Positions 55,701 to 63,078 of a stretch of 64,000 nt of DNA are shown here, piece after piece. Under the pieces are notes generated by a model. That model was not told the origin of the DNA. It was given only the letters and a program-made list of their open reading frames with translations, and ran no database searches. Positions within the stretch are counted from its first letter, which is position 1. Each line of letters starts with the position of its first letter. The position numbers were made by a program, and so were the translations under genes. The DNA lies in contig JBHHXH010000002.1 in assembly GCA_046756925.1 (NCBI GenBank), positions 13,959 through 77,958 on the forward strand, in the 5' to 3' direction. The DNA comes from JAJDBU01 sp046756925 (GTDB lineage Bacteria > Nitrospirota > Nitrospiria > SBBL01 > JAADHI01).

Positions 55701-57746
55701 TGGCATGACCATGCATTCGGTGCCACCACCTGGGCCCACGGCGGTGTGGGCGCCATGATCGTGGAGCCGGCCGGCGCCACCTATCACGATCCAAAAACGG
55801 GAGATCCAATCCGAAGTGGTGTCGTCGCCGATATCCGCTCGACAGAACCCATCGGTTACGGGATCAACGGCAGTTTCCGCGAGATCGTGGTTATGCCGCA
55901 TGACACCGTGCCGACCACAGCACAAGTGGTGACGGAGGGGAACCCACCCGGACAATCGGTGCAAGTCGCGATCGATGCCGGTCAGACGCTTTCCTTTCAA
56001 ATGCCCTACGATTTGGATATGGTTGCCGTAAAGATGCTCAACGGGGGCACACATACGACCGGTGGGGGATTTAACTTCCGCGCCGAATCGGTGGCCCGTC
56101 GTTTGAAAATCAACCCGGATCCGACCTTGATCTTTTCGAGCAGGGCGCACCAAGATCCGAGCACGATCATGGTTCGCGCTTACTTGGGCGATATCATCAC
56201 CGTCCGTTTGCTCCACAGCTTGATGAACGAGAGTCATGTCTGGAAAGTGGCCGGTCATGCCTTTAGGACGGAGCGTTTCGCTGAGCATTCCGATCTTAGA
56301 AATGCCCATCATGTGGGGATTGCAGAACGCTACGATCTGGTCTTTAAAGCGGGCGGACCCCAGATGATTGCCGGTGACTACCTTCATTACAACGGTCGGG
56401 CTTCCCATCTCTCCGAAGGATCGTGGGGGATTATCCGTGTGCTCGATAAGGAAATCGGTGATTTGCAGAAGCTTCCAGGTACGGGTAACGGTACCGGGGT
56501 GATTCCGGTGTCGGCAAAATCCGTTTGTCCGTCGGATGCGCCTGTGAAGATGTTCAATGTGATCGCGGCAGACAGGGCCTTGAAATTCAATCCGAATGCC
56601 CCCGATGTCATCGAGGTCGATTTCGACCGTAAGCTGCAAATTTCCAATCCCGAGGGCAAGATCTTCATGCTCGAAGGAGACAAGGCAAAAGTGGCGACGG
56701 GTGATCAGCCTCATCCCTTGGTCCTCCATGTCAACTCCGGGGATTGCGTTAAAGTGAAGCTGAAAAATGCCTTGAAGAAAGGGCATGCATCCTTCAGCTC
56801 CGATATGATGTCTTTCGATCCCAGGGATTCACATGGGGTCAATGTCGGAAACAACCCAGGCGACCAAACGGTGCCACCGGGAAAGAGCCGTACATACACC
56901 TTCTATGCCCATCCCAGTCATGGTGAATTTGCCTCATTGGTGTGGGACTGGGGTAATTTTATCAACAATGTCAGGGACGGTTTGTTTGGCGCGATCGTTG
57001 TCGGGCCGAAGGGATCCAAATACCGTGATCCGGTGACCGGAGAAGATGTATCGATGAAGAATGCCTGGTCCGCGGATGTGATCCTCGATCGCTCCTTGCC
57101 CGAGAACGAAGGCCGCTCCGATTACAGATCCGTGTCTCTTTTCTTTCAAGACGAGGACAATATCATCGGCACCTCTTTTATGCCGTATATCCAGCAGATT
57201 GCCGGTTTGGCCGGTGTAAATTACAGGAGTGAGCCATGGATGTATCGTGAAGAAAATGGTTGTGAGCTGGCCACCATGTTCACGCCTTGCGTGGCCGATG
57301 CCAAAGGCTTGGTGACGCCAACCATCATGGCGCACGCCGGCGATCCCGTTCGCATCCATGTATTTGGTGCTTTCAGCGAGCAAAACCAGATCTTCAGCAT
57401 TGAAGGTCATGAGTGGCCGTTTAAACCCAATATGGAAGGATCCGATATGCTGAGCAGCCTTCAGTTCGGCGGCGGTGAATACCTGGATGTCTATATCAAA
57501 CAAGGTGCGGGCGGACCCTTCGGTCTTGTCGGGGATTATGTTTGGCAAAACCATCGTCTCCCTTATGCCGCCGCAGGTCAATGGGGGTACTTCAGGGTAC
57601 TGCCCGCGGGTGACCAGCGTATTCTGCCGCTGAACCGTGGTGCGGAGATGGGTGGAAGGACGGCAGGTATTCCTCAAGCTGAAGTACCGGAGGTGTTGTC
57701 TGAGTTGGAAGAATCGCCCGGTCCGATATCGATGCTTGAAAAGTAA
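52785..57746 (+). CDS. Giant exported multicopper oxidase, MofA-like, three MCO units
   Basis: 1653-residue exported oxidase. Signal peptide (residues 1-27), then a His/Asp cluster NHDHSHD and a helical charged segment. Unit 1 (about 135-545) has the full MCO copper set: HIHG (234-236), HSH (283-285), HxxHxH (442, 445, 447) and HCHxxxHxxxxM (519-530), i.e. eight type-2/3 His plus the type-1 Cys520 with axial Met530. Units 2 (about 745-1220) and 3 (about 1255-1605) begin with the same CPxxA...F/Y pattern and end with the same GDY...W-G-I/Y-x-R-V pattern, but have lost most ligands (unit 2 keeps HIH 840-842 and HDH 974-976). Size and repeat build recall MofA-type manganese oxidases; the substrate is unproven. 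ATG 52785 has AAGGAG. Confidence 0.88.
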   Translation: MKTKRRNALRLFFAFMLILSVPGMSFAGEDNHDHSHDAQPQVLAAAESSDWKAKLKAQIKQEEQAEGRSGRKEQVDAAMKALMDDVMQGTRKLAERGEGASGGFNDLGAMQQMDRSFFLGPSGASETVTGGGRCPKNAPLKEFDIAAINVEITLNQWLDFHPGYMYVLTEDLEAVRKEERINAEAREKEGYDPGAVSNGLQGDKIQPLVIRANQGDCVNITLHNQLDGEEVSLHIHGSSTIIKKTGMAATISNPDSTIIDQDASQVFEWYILPDEQEGAHTFHSHVGREQASLGMIGTFIVEPMGSTYIDPLTGKPGKSGWQMMIASDKNLHPSSRDFREFVLIYHEIGDESFRPLNRFGEMIPQRDPNTDAYRPSARALNFRSEPFGVNNLAVQEKYFHFEDESQGYSAYTFGDPPTTIPRSYMGDPAKYRLVHGGGEVFHSHHPHGGTIRWLRQPKADGKAEFLLTAAENGPVKFPEVRTTSDRVDVQVIGPSEVLDLQTECGSGLCQQLAGDFLFHCHVAHHYVAGMWGYWRVYNTLQGGDYPMMSTDVMPPLHELPDRKGRIKPAVTSDKLVGNTMDWFDKKWKITKAKSDWSKPIPDVSIKDWVKMMLPPAGEPGHTADEKGQIAAYDATVWDWTWSGLKAMGEKEATGKFAFPKYKSPMPGKRPPILFDAKTGKLAWPHFKPHFGKRPPFARHHGGAPWLEPIHMDKDTGAPDSDPGSVGAPGEETTLPPRPGEQGRWSLCPENAGRKQYTIHFIETPIQLSKKLGDAKPVVDEGGLIYVLHEEEEEVRANPGGDKAIPLIYRSSVYDCVDVLLKSEWLDNDVTNFQMSKINIHIHFIQFDNQASDGVISGFSYDQSVRPFTQFKKEKHKGLPVPMNAHLMADAKAGSDRIKFKMPEEATKFHVGTDILIGMDQVKTGEVRWIKDIKGDTMILSEPLKHDHKKGEIASVEWIRYRYWVDADTGAVFWHDHAFGATTWAHGGVGAMIVEPAGATYHDPKTGDPIRSGVVADIRSTEPIGYGINGSFREIVVMPHDTVPTTAQVVTEGNPPGQSVQVAIDAGQTLSFQMPYDLDMVAVKMLNGGTHTTGGGFNFRAESVARRLKINPDPTLIFSSRAHQDPSTIMVRAYLGDIITVRLLHSLMNESHVWKVAGHAFRTERFAEHSDLRNAHHVGIAERYDLVFKAGGPQMIAGDYLHYNGRASHLSEGSWGIIRVLDKEIGDLQKLPGTGNGTGVIPVSAKSVCPSDAPVKMFNVIAADRALKFNPNAPDVIEVDFDRKLQISNPEGKIFMLEGDKAKVATGDQPHPLVLHVNSGDCVKVKLKNALKKGHASFSSDMMSFDPRDSHGVNVGNNPGDQTVPPGKSRTYTFYAHPSHGEFASLVWDWGNFINNVRDGLFGAIVVGPKGSKYRDPVTGEDVSMKNAWSADVILDRSLPENEGRSDYRSVSLFFQDEDNIIGTSFMPYIQQIAGLAGVNYRSEPWMYREENGCELATMFTPCVADAKGLVTPTIMAHAGDPVRIHVFGAFSEQNQIFSIEGHEWPFKPNMEGSDMLSSLQFGGGEYLDVYIKQGAGGPFGLVGDYVWQNHRLPYAAAGQWGYFRVLPAGDQRILPLNRGAEMGGRTAGIPQAEVPEVLSELEESPGPISMLEK

Positions 57747-57758
57747 ACAAAAAATGTT

Positions 57759-57814
57759 CTAAACAAATCTGGGCGAGGGTGGGTGAAAACTCGCCTTCGC
57801 CCCGATTTGTTTAG
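57759..57814 (+). terminator. Very long stem-loop after the oxidase gene
   Basis: CTAAACAAATC (57759-57769) pairs perfectly with GATTTGTTTAG (57804-57814). After one mismatch the inner GC-rich part (57771-57783 with 57790-57802) pairs with a few G-U wobbles around a 6-nt loop. About 24 pairs in all. The ATTTGTTT end could act as a partial terminator. The next gene's AAGGAGG starts 5 nt later. Confidence 0.6.
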
Positions 57815-57831
57815 TAAGCAAGGAGGAACCC

Positions 57832-58800
57832 ATGAAAAAAAGGAACGTTTTTCAGCGAGGAATAATCCTCATCATGCTTGTCGGATTTTTATGGTATCCC
57901 AACGTATACGCATATGAAGAAGTCGATGTCAGCCAGGGTGGATCCATATCCGGAAAGATCACACTGCGTGGGGAAAAACCGTCGGTTCGTGTATTTGCAC
58001 TTGTCCTTTATCCTTTTGGGCCTTTTTGTAAAAAAATATCGGATGGGGAGGGAAATGTCCGTCTGAAAGAGTTTATCGTGGCAAAGGATGGCGGCTTGTG
58101 GGAAGCGGTTGTCGCCGTAAAAAATGTAAAAAACGGGAAGCCTTATCGACCGCAAATCGCCGATTTTGTAGCGACCGACTGTATGTTTCATCCGGCCGAT
58201 GTGGCGGATAACGAGATGTTCTTAATCGATGAGGAAGGACAGCTGCGTCATGAACATCCGAATGTGGCGATCCTTCATAATCACCAAAAAATGAATATGA
58301 TCAATCGAGACCCCATCATTCATAACATACAGGTATTCCAAAATGAAAAGGGAAACATTATCTTAAACACTCCCCTCCCCCCTGCAAAAAAAGTAAAACC
58401 CGACGTGGAACCCGTCGCTTATACGCCTCGTGGAGGCGTGCTTCATTTTAAAAGAGGAAAGCGGATTTCACAGATGATTTGCGGCATGCACGAGTTCATG
58501 CAAAGTTGGGGTTTTGTGGTGGATAATCCATATTATGCAAAGACGGCGAAGGATGGGACTTATACGATCGATGGGTTATTGCCCGGAACCTACACAGTGG
58601 GTATTTGGCATCCCCAATTTAAGGTATTCGAAAAAGAGGTGACGGTCGAGGCCGGTAAAATAGCGAGGCTCGACTTTGCCTTTAACGCAGATTTGGTAAG
58701 ACGACCGGAGTACGAAAAGCAAAAACAGTTTCGAATCAGCCCGGCGACACCCGAAGACCACAAGCTCCACGAGGGAGAAGACCGTATTATTATCGATTAG
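57832..58800 (+). CDS. Exported blue-copper-like / carboxypeptidase-regulatory-like protein 1
   Basis: 322-residue exported protein, first of three tandem paralogues. Signal peptide residues 1-27. A carboxypeptidase-regulatory-like strand set opens it (GGSISGKITLRGEKP), with conserved Cys66 (PFCKKISDG) and Cys117 (TDCMFHPAD). A cupredoxin-like core has His164 (PIIHNIQVF) and Cys217-x2-His220-x2-Met223 (CGMHEFM), a type-1 copper ligand set. The end has DGTYTIDGLLPGTYTVGIWHP. It is rich in His and Met. It is probably a soluble electron carrier or metal binder working with the oxidase (inference). Confidence 0.8.
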   Translation: MKKRNVFQRGIILIMLVGFLWYPNVYAYEEVDVSQGGSISGKITLRGEKPSVRVFALVLYPFGPFCKKISDGEGNVRLKEFIVAKDGGLWEAVVAVKNVKNGKPYRPQIADFVATDCMFHPADVADNEMFLIDEEGQLRHEHPNVAILHNHQKMNMINRDPIIHNIQVFQNEKGNIILNTPLPPAKKVKPDVEPVAYTPRGGVLHFKRGKRISQMICGMHEFMQSWGFVVDNPYYAKTAKDGTYTIDGLLPGTYTVGIWHPQFKVFEKEVTVEAGKIARLDFAFNADLVRRPEYEKQKQFRISPATPEDHKLHEGEDRIIID

Positions 58801-58928
58801 GAATGGTGTTCGTTTCCTTATTTAAAGACCTTGAGCTAGGTCGCAGGCAAGGGCTTTCCTCATCATTGTGTCTGTCAAACCCATAGAAGCATATGAAACC
58901 CTTAATCCGCTTTGGGGGCGCGGCGAAC

Positions 58929-58997
58929 TTGACGCGTCGGCCGCCTTCCTTATATCTTAATGTAAGAAGAAGGAAAGATATAAAGATATAAGGAGGG
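58929..58997 (+). promoter_or_regulatory. Promoter-like boxes and A/T inverted repeat before paralogue 2
   Basis: TTGACG (58929-58934) and an ATATCT/TATATC-type -10 lie over CCTTATATCTT (58948-58958). Its exact complement AAGATATAAGG (58983-58993) overlaps the Shine-Dalgarno AAGGAGGG (58990-58997), and a second copy AAGATATAA lies at 58975-58983. It is either an operator over the -10 or, if transcribed from upstream, a leader hairpin that hides the ribosome site. Confidence 0.5.
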
Positions 58998-59004
58998 TCC
59001 GTAG

Positions 59005-59937
59005 ATGAAGCGTCATTCATTTTATGTTGTCCTGATGTTTATTGTCCTTTTCTCAGAGATGGATTTGGAAACCGCTTTTGGCTATGAGGATGTCGATGTG
59101 AGCCAAGGGGGATCAATTGTGGGAAGGATTACCTTGAGGGGACCCATACCCGAACCGCGCGTATTTGCTCTGGTTCTCTATCCCTTCGGTCCTTTTTGCA
59201 AGAAAATATCCGATGGAAAGGGCAATGTTTTATTAAAGGAGTTTATCGTATCGGAAGATCGCGGTTTGTGGGAAACCGTGATCGCGGTGCAAGGGGTGAC
59301 GAAAGGAAAGGCATTTCCCGTCATACAAACGGAATTCGTTGCGGTCGACTGCATGTTTCACCCGGCCGATGTGGCGGCCAACGAACAATTCTTTATCGAT
59401 GAAAACGGGCAAATGCATCATGAACATCCCAATGTGGCGATATTGGAAAATCACCAGCCAATCTCCATGATCAACAAGGATCCCATCATCCACAACATCC
59501 AGGTTTTTCAAAACGAGAAGGGGAATATCATTTTGAACGAACCACTTCCCGTATCCGACAAACCGAGGGGCGGTGGCCTACATTTTGATAAGGGCAAGCG
59601 GATCTCGCAAATGATTTGCGGTATGCACGAATTTATGCAAAGCTGGGGTTTTATTGTCGACAACCCCTATTATGCGAAAACGGCAAAAGACGGCAGCTAC
59701 ACTATTGAGGGTTTGCTGCCTGGCACTTACACTGTGAGTATTTGGCATCCGCATTATAAGGTCATTGAAAAAGAGGTCACAGTGCGGTCCAACGAACGGA
59801 CCCGATTGGACTACGAGTTCGATGGTGCCAAGGTGAAGCGGCCGCTGTATGAGACGCAAAAACAGTTTCGAATCAGCCCTGCAACGCCCGAGGATCACAA
59901 ACTTCACGAAGGAGAAGAGCGCATTATTATCGATTGA
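59005..59937 (+). CDS. Exported blue-copper-like / carboxypeptidase-regulatory-like protein 2
   Basis: 310-residue close paralogue of the preceding gene. Signal peptide to about residue 26. It shares FALVLYPFGPFCKKISDG, the CMFHPADVA insertion, IIHNIQVFQNEKGNIILN and the tail RISPATPEDHKLHEGE. Copper ligand candidates: His163, Cys205, His208, Met211; structural cysteines Cys65 and Cys116. It differs mainly in a shorter linker before the cupredoxin strand. AAGGAGGG precedes the ATG. Recent tandem duplication is likely. Confidence 0.8.
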   Translation: MKRHSFYVVLMFIVLFSEMDLETAFGYEDVDVSQGGSIVGRITLRGPIPEPRVFALVLYPFGPFCKKISDGKGNVLLKEFIVSEDRGLWETVIAVQGVTKGKAFPVIQTEFVAVDCMFHPADVAANEQFFIDENGQMHHEHPNVAILENHQPISMINKDPIIHNIQVFQNEKGNIILNEPLPVSDKPRGGGLHFDKGKRISQMICGMHEFMQSWGFIVDNPYYAKTAKDGSYTIEGLLPGTYTVSIWHPHYKVIEKEVTVRSNERTRLDYEFDGAKVKRPLYETQKQFRISPATPEDHKLHEGEERIIID

Positions 59938-59994
59938 CGCATTCTTTTTACGTCGGGTGGCTTCCATAAACACAATCACGAAGATCGTCATAAA

Positions 59995-60023
59995 TTGCGC
60001 AAACGCGTACTTTGCAGTATTAT
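59995..60023 (+). promoter_or_regulatory. Weak promoter-like sequence before paralogue 3
   Basis: TTGCGC (59995-60000), 17-bp spacer, TATTAT (60018-60023), 33 bp before the start codon. The -35 is weak (four of six). Confidence 0.35.
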
Positions 60024-60055
60024 TTTTTAAAATGGTTTGAGATGGAGACCTGTGA

Positions 60056-60913
60056 ATGAGAGGAAGAATTTTTGTCGCAATTTTTTTGGTTTTATCGATG
60101 GGGTGCAGTCAATCCCTTGCTTGGGCCTATGAAGAAGGACCCGTGCAGAAGGGGGGCGCCTTGACGGGCCGGGTTTTTTTAAAAGGTCCCACACCGCCGA
60201 CGCGAATCTTTCATCTCATCTTTTCCCCCAATATCGATTTTTGCATGGCCATCTCGGATGGCCAAGGAAACCGTCTATTGAAGGAGTTCCGGGTCTCCGA
60301 GGATGGCGGCCTGGAGAACGCCGTCGTCTCAATCGTCGGTGTCAAAAAAGGGAAACCCTTCGATTTTACGCCGAAGATTGATATCAAGCATTGCCAAATT
60401 CAACCTTTTGTAACGCCGGTGCGTCACAACCATCCCATTGCGATTAAGAATGAGGATCCTGTCGCCCACGACATTCAGGCCTATACGATGAAGGGCGAAT
60501 ATACCTTTCCGATGTTTAACAAGCCCATGATCCCGCATGCCGAGGCGCCTCGAAAAGTGCGTTTCCGAAAAGGTCATTATCTTTTCAGAACGCAATGCGG
60601 CGTCCACGACTTTATGCAGTCGTGGGGTTTGGCAGTGGGAAATCCTTACTTCACTGTCACGGATGCCGAAGGCCGTTTCGAGATTGCCGATGTGCCGCCA
60701 GGGACTTACTTTATTATCGCCTGGCATCCGCATATGAAACTCCAGGCCCAGAAGGTAACCATCAATCCAGAAAAAACCGTTGCCGTCGAATACACCTTCG
60801 ATGCCCAACAAGTCAAAATCCCACCGCATGACCTTCAGTTAAGTTATCGTCTTCAAACCCCGCTCAGGCCGCATCATTTTAGTGCGCCCGCTGTTGAACT
60901 TCAGGTGCCATAG
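60056..60913 (+). CDS. Exported blue-copper-like / carboxypeptidase-regulatory-like protein 3 (diverged)
   Basis: 285-residue diverged paralogue. Signal peptide to about AWA (residue 24); a Cys at 17 follows an imperfect lipobox. It keeps GGALTGRVFLKGPTPP, Cys63 (DFCMAISDG), Cys113, His138 (PVAHDIQAY) and Cys181-x2-His184-x2-Met187 (CGVHDFM). It then has NPYFTVTDAEGRFEIADVPPGTY, the family's regulatory-like domain. It lacks the CMFHPADVA insertion of the other two and has a different C-terminal tail rich in Pro and His. Probably a separate partner in the same copper system. Confidence 0.8.
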   Translation: MRGRIFVAIFLVLSMGCSQSLAWAYEEGPVQKGGALTGRVFLKGPTPPTRIFHLIFSPNIDFCMAISDGQGNRLLKEFRVSEDGGLENAVVSIVGVKKGKPFDFTPKIDIKHCQIQPFVTPVRHNHPIAIKNEDPVAHDIQAYTMKGEYTFPMFNKPMIPHAEAPRKVRFRKGHYLFRTQCGVHDFMQSWGLAVGNPYFTVTDAEGRFEIADVPPGTYFIIAWHPHMKLQAQKVTINPEKTVAVEYTFDAQQVKIPPHDLQLSYRLQTPLRPHHFSAPAVELQVP

Positions 60914-61104
60914 CCTGTCGGTCGAACGCCGTCCGTCATCGCGAAAATTCGTCTCGGTCACCGCGCTTCAGTGGCTCGTCGTTCCGCTCCGTCATCCGAT
61001 TGAATGGGTCCGATACGATTAATTCGCTTGTTTGCATCCATATCTTGTTATAAAATCTAATAGAAGATCGTTTTATAGTCAGGAATCTGGAGATAAGATA
61101 TCTC

Positions 61105-61641
61105 ATGGTACTCCCGCTCATCGTCGGCATCATTAGCGGCGCCATCGTCGGCGTCATCGCAGAACAGAAGAATCGGCCATTCTTTCCATGGGCGGTTTAT
61201 GGTTTCTTGTTCTTTTTTATTGCCATCATCCATTTGGCGGCCGTTGGGGACCGTAAATACGAGGAGAGAGAATTAGAGGCTTTTGGCTTTATCAAATGTG
61301 CCGCATGCGGTCGCATGGTCACAACCGAGGGCGGGGAATGCCGGTATTGTAAAGCCCCTCTCCAAAGGCGCGCCGCGACAGCCTCACAAAAGGGAGACGC
61401 CGGTCCCGAGGGTTTTTCAGGTGAAAAGAAGTTCTGTCGTTGGTGTAAAGAACCCTTTAAGCCGGAATACGGCAACAAGTGTCCGTCTTGTGGCGGACTG
61501 CAGATCCATTTTTTAAAAGACAATCCGCTTCTCATCGTCCTGATTCTTAGTTTGGCCAGTGCGTTTATGGCCTTATTTTCGCAAATCGGAGAGGAATCCC
61601 TGCCGATTCCTTCACAGCACGAGCAGACCACGGAGTTTTAA
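61105..61641 (+). CDS. Membrane protein with two zinc-ribbon motifs
   Basis: 178-residue protein, family not recognised. An N-terminal Gly-rich hydrophobic segment (LPLIVGIISGAIVGVIA) and a second one (YGFLFFFIAIIHLAAV) precede a cytosolic part. Two four-Cys ribbons follow: CAACGRM...CRYC and CRWCKEP...CPSCGG. A third hydrophobic segment lies near the C-terminus (PLLIVLILSLASAFMALF). It could be a membrane-bound metal or redox sensor; function unknown. Confidence 0.75.
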   Translation: MVLPLIVGIISGAIVGVIAEQKNRPFFPWAVYGFLFFFIAIIHLAAVGDRKYEERELEAFGFIKCAACGRMVTTEGGECRYCKAPLQRRAATASQKGDAGPEGFSGEKKFCRWCKEPFKPEYGNKCPSCGGLQIHFLKDNPLLIVLILSLASAFMALFSQIGEESLPIPSQHEQTTEF

Positions 61642-61667
61642 ACCGCCCGGCACAAGTGACTTTCTAG

Positions 61668-62321
61668 ATGAACGGTGCTCTTCAAGTCATCCGAATCCTC
61701 ATTTTTTTTTCGATTTTATTAAATATAAAAGCCGGGTCCGCTGAAATGATGATCGATATTCCGGCCGGATCCTTCCTCATGGGCGCGCCCGATGTCACGC
61801 CAAGCCGTTCACGGAGAGAAGTCTTCCTAAAACGTTTTTCGATCGACCGGTTTGAAGTCACGAATGCGGAATTTCAAGCAGTCTTCCCGGAAAATACCTA
61901 TCCTGCAGGAAAGGATCGGCATCCCGTGAGTTTCATTACATGGGCGGAGGCCAGCGCATATTGTAAAGCGGTCGGTAAGCGGCTTCCCACGGCGGCCGAG
62001 TGGGAAAAAGCCGCGCGCGGGACGGATGGCAGGGCCTATCCTTGGGGTGAAAATCGGAACCGGAAAAGACCGCACCCTGCCTATTCCGGCATGGTTAAAC
62101 GGGTCGTCGGCTTCAATAAAAAAGACACCTCGCCTTACGGCGTACGCGACATGGCCGCCTCCGTTTGGGAATGGACTGTGGATGAGGCCGATGACAAAAA
62201 AATAGCCCGAGGCGGGGTGTGGAATCACCATTTGGACTTCGAATACAGCACCACCTATGATCACATTGAGATCGCACCGGAGCGGCGCTTTATCTTCTTG
62301 GGTTTTCGATGCGTCCGTTAG
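61668..62321 (+). CDS. Exported SUMF1/formylglycine-generating-like domain protein
   Basis: 217-residue exported protein with a signal peptide (about residues 1-25). The SUMF1/EgtB/PvdO fold is clear: IPAGSFLMGAPD, FEVTNAEFQAVF, PVSFITWAEASAYCKAVGKRLPTAAEWEKAARG, YPWGENR, SPYGVRDMAASVWEWT, ARGGVWN and LGFRCVR. The cysteine pair that makes formylglycine in true FGE is absent, so it is not expected to modify sulfatases. It overlaps the next gene by 13 bp, suggesting linked function. Confidence 0.85.
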   Translation: MNGALQVIRILIFFSILLNIKAGSAEMMIDIPAGSFLMGAPDVTPSRSRREVFLKRFSIDRFEVTNAEFQAVFPENTYPAGKDRHPVSFITWAEASAYCKAVGKRLPTAAEWEKAARGTDGRAYPWGENRNRKRPHPAYSGMVKRVVGFNKKDTSPYGVRDMAASVWEWTVDEADDKKIARGGVWNHHLDFEYSTTYDHIEIAPERRFIFLGFRCVR

Positions 62322-63043
62322 AAGCCATGGGAAGAAGAGGATTCATGCGGCGTGTCTTTCTCGGCATGACGGCACTTGGACCTTCTTGGCTCCATCCGAA
62401 ATCCCTAAACGCAGCATTGAATTTTTGGCGTGCTTCGGACTACGTCGGAAAAACCAGAGAAGGCCAGTACAAAGCATTCTACATCCAATACCACAAATCT
62501 TTTAAAAGAATAAACCTCCAGTCGTGGCGTTTGAATGTATTGGGCACCTGCGAAAACCCGCGTCGCCTGACCCTGGAAATCCTGAAGGGGATGCCCCGGA
62601 AAAAACAGGTTTCGCGTTTAAAATGTGTCGAATGCTGGTCGGCCAAAGCCGAATGGGAGGGCTTTACAATGACCGAACTCGATAACATCGTCCGGCCCCG
62701 GCCCGAGGCCGTCGGTGTTCTTTTCCGCTGTGCCGACAACTATGTCGAATACCTTTCTTTGGCGGACCTTCGCCATGCGCGCACGCTCTTGGTGCACACC
62801 ATGAACGGGACGCGTCTCAGTGACGAACACGGCTTTCCTTTGCGGATGATCGTGCCGTTTAAATATGGTTACAAAAGCCCGAAGGCCATCCTCGAAATGG
62901 AGTATGTGACCCGATCCAACCGCGGCACCTGGAATCGCATCGGTCCGTATTCGGTGGATGGAACCATCTTGCCGGGTTACGATCACCCGCTTGATCGGGG
63001 GAAGAAACGCCGCCGGATATTTGGGGGCGAGATTTTTGATTAA
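62309..63043 (+). CDS. Tat-exported MsrP/YedY-like molybdoprotein
   Basis: 244-residue protein of the oxidoreductase-molybdopterin-binding fold. N-terminal Tat-like motif GRRGFMRRVFLG. The molybdenum-ligand Cys is in LKCVECWSAKAEWEGF (Cys106), and the cofactor-binding YGYKSPKAILEMEYV segment is conserved. The family includes the periplasmic methionine-sulfoxide reductase MsrP and sulfite oxidases; this one is shorter than MsrP (about 330). Repair of oxidised Met in the Met-rich copper proteins nearby is an attractive guess. The start could also be ATG 62327. Confidence 0.83.
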   Translation: MRPLEAMGRRGFMRRVFLGMTALGPSWLHPKSLNAALNFWRASDYVGKTREGQYKAFYIQYHKSFKRINLQSWRLNVLGTCENPRRLTLEILKGMPRKKQVSRLKCVECWSAKAEWEGFTMTELDNIVRPRPEAVGVLFRCADNYVEYLSLADLRHARTLLVHTMNGTRLSDEHGFPLRMIVPFKYGYKSPKAILEMEYVTRSNRGTWNRIGPYSVDGTILPGYDHPLDRGKKRRRIFGGEIFD

Positions 63044-63078
63044 GTTCTTTTCGTTCTTATAATTAAGAGGAGTTTATC

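Noticed and set aside
54942..56786. 614-codon minus-strand open frame opposite the multicopper oxidase
   Set aside because: Long but antisense to conserved MCO units; composition and lack of any motif mark it as a codon-bias shadow.
61668..62321. Formylglycine-generating enzyme (sulfatase maturation)
   Set aside because: The catalytic Cys pair is missing and no sulfatase gene is nearby.
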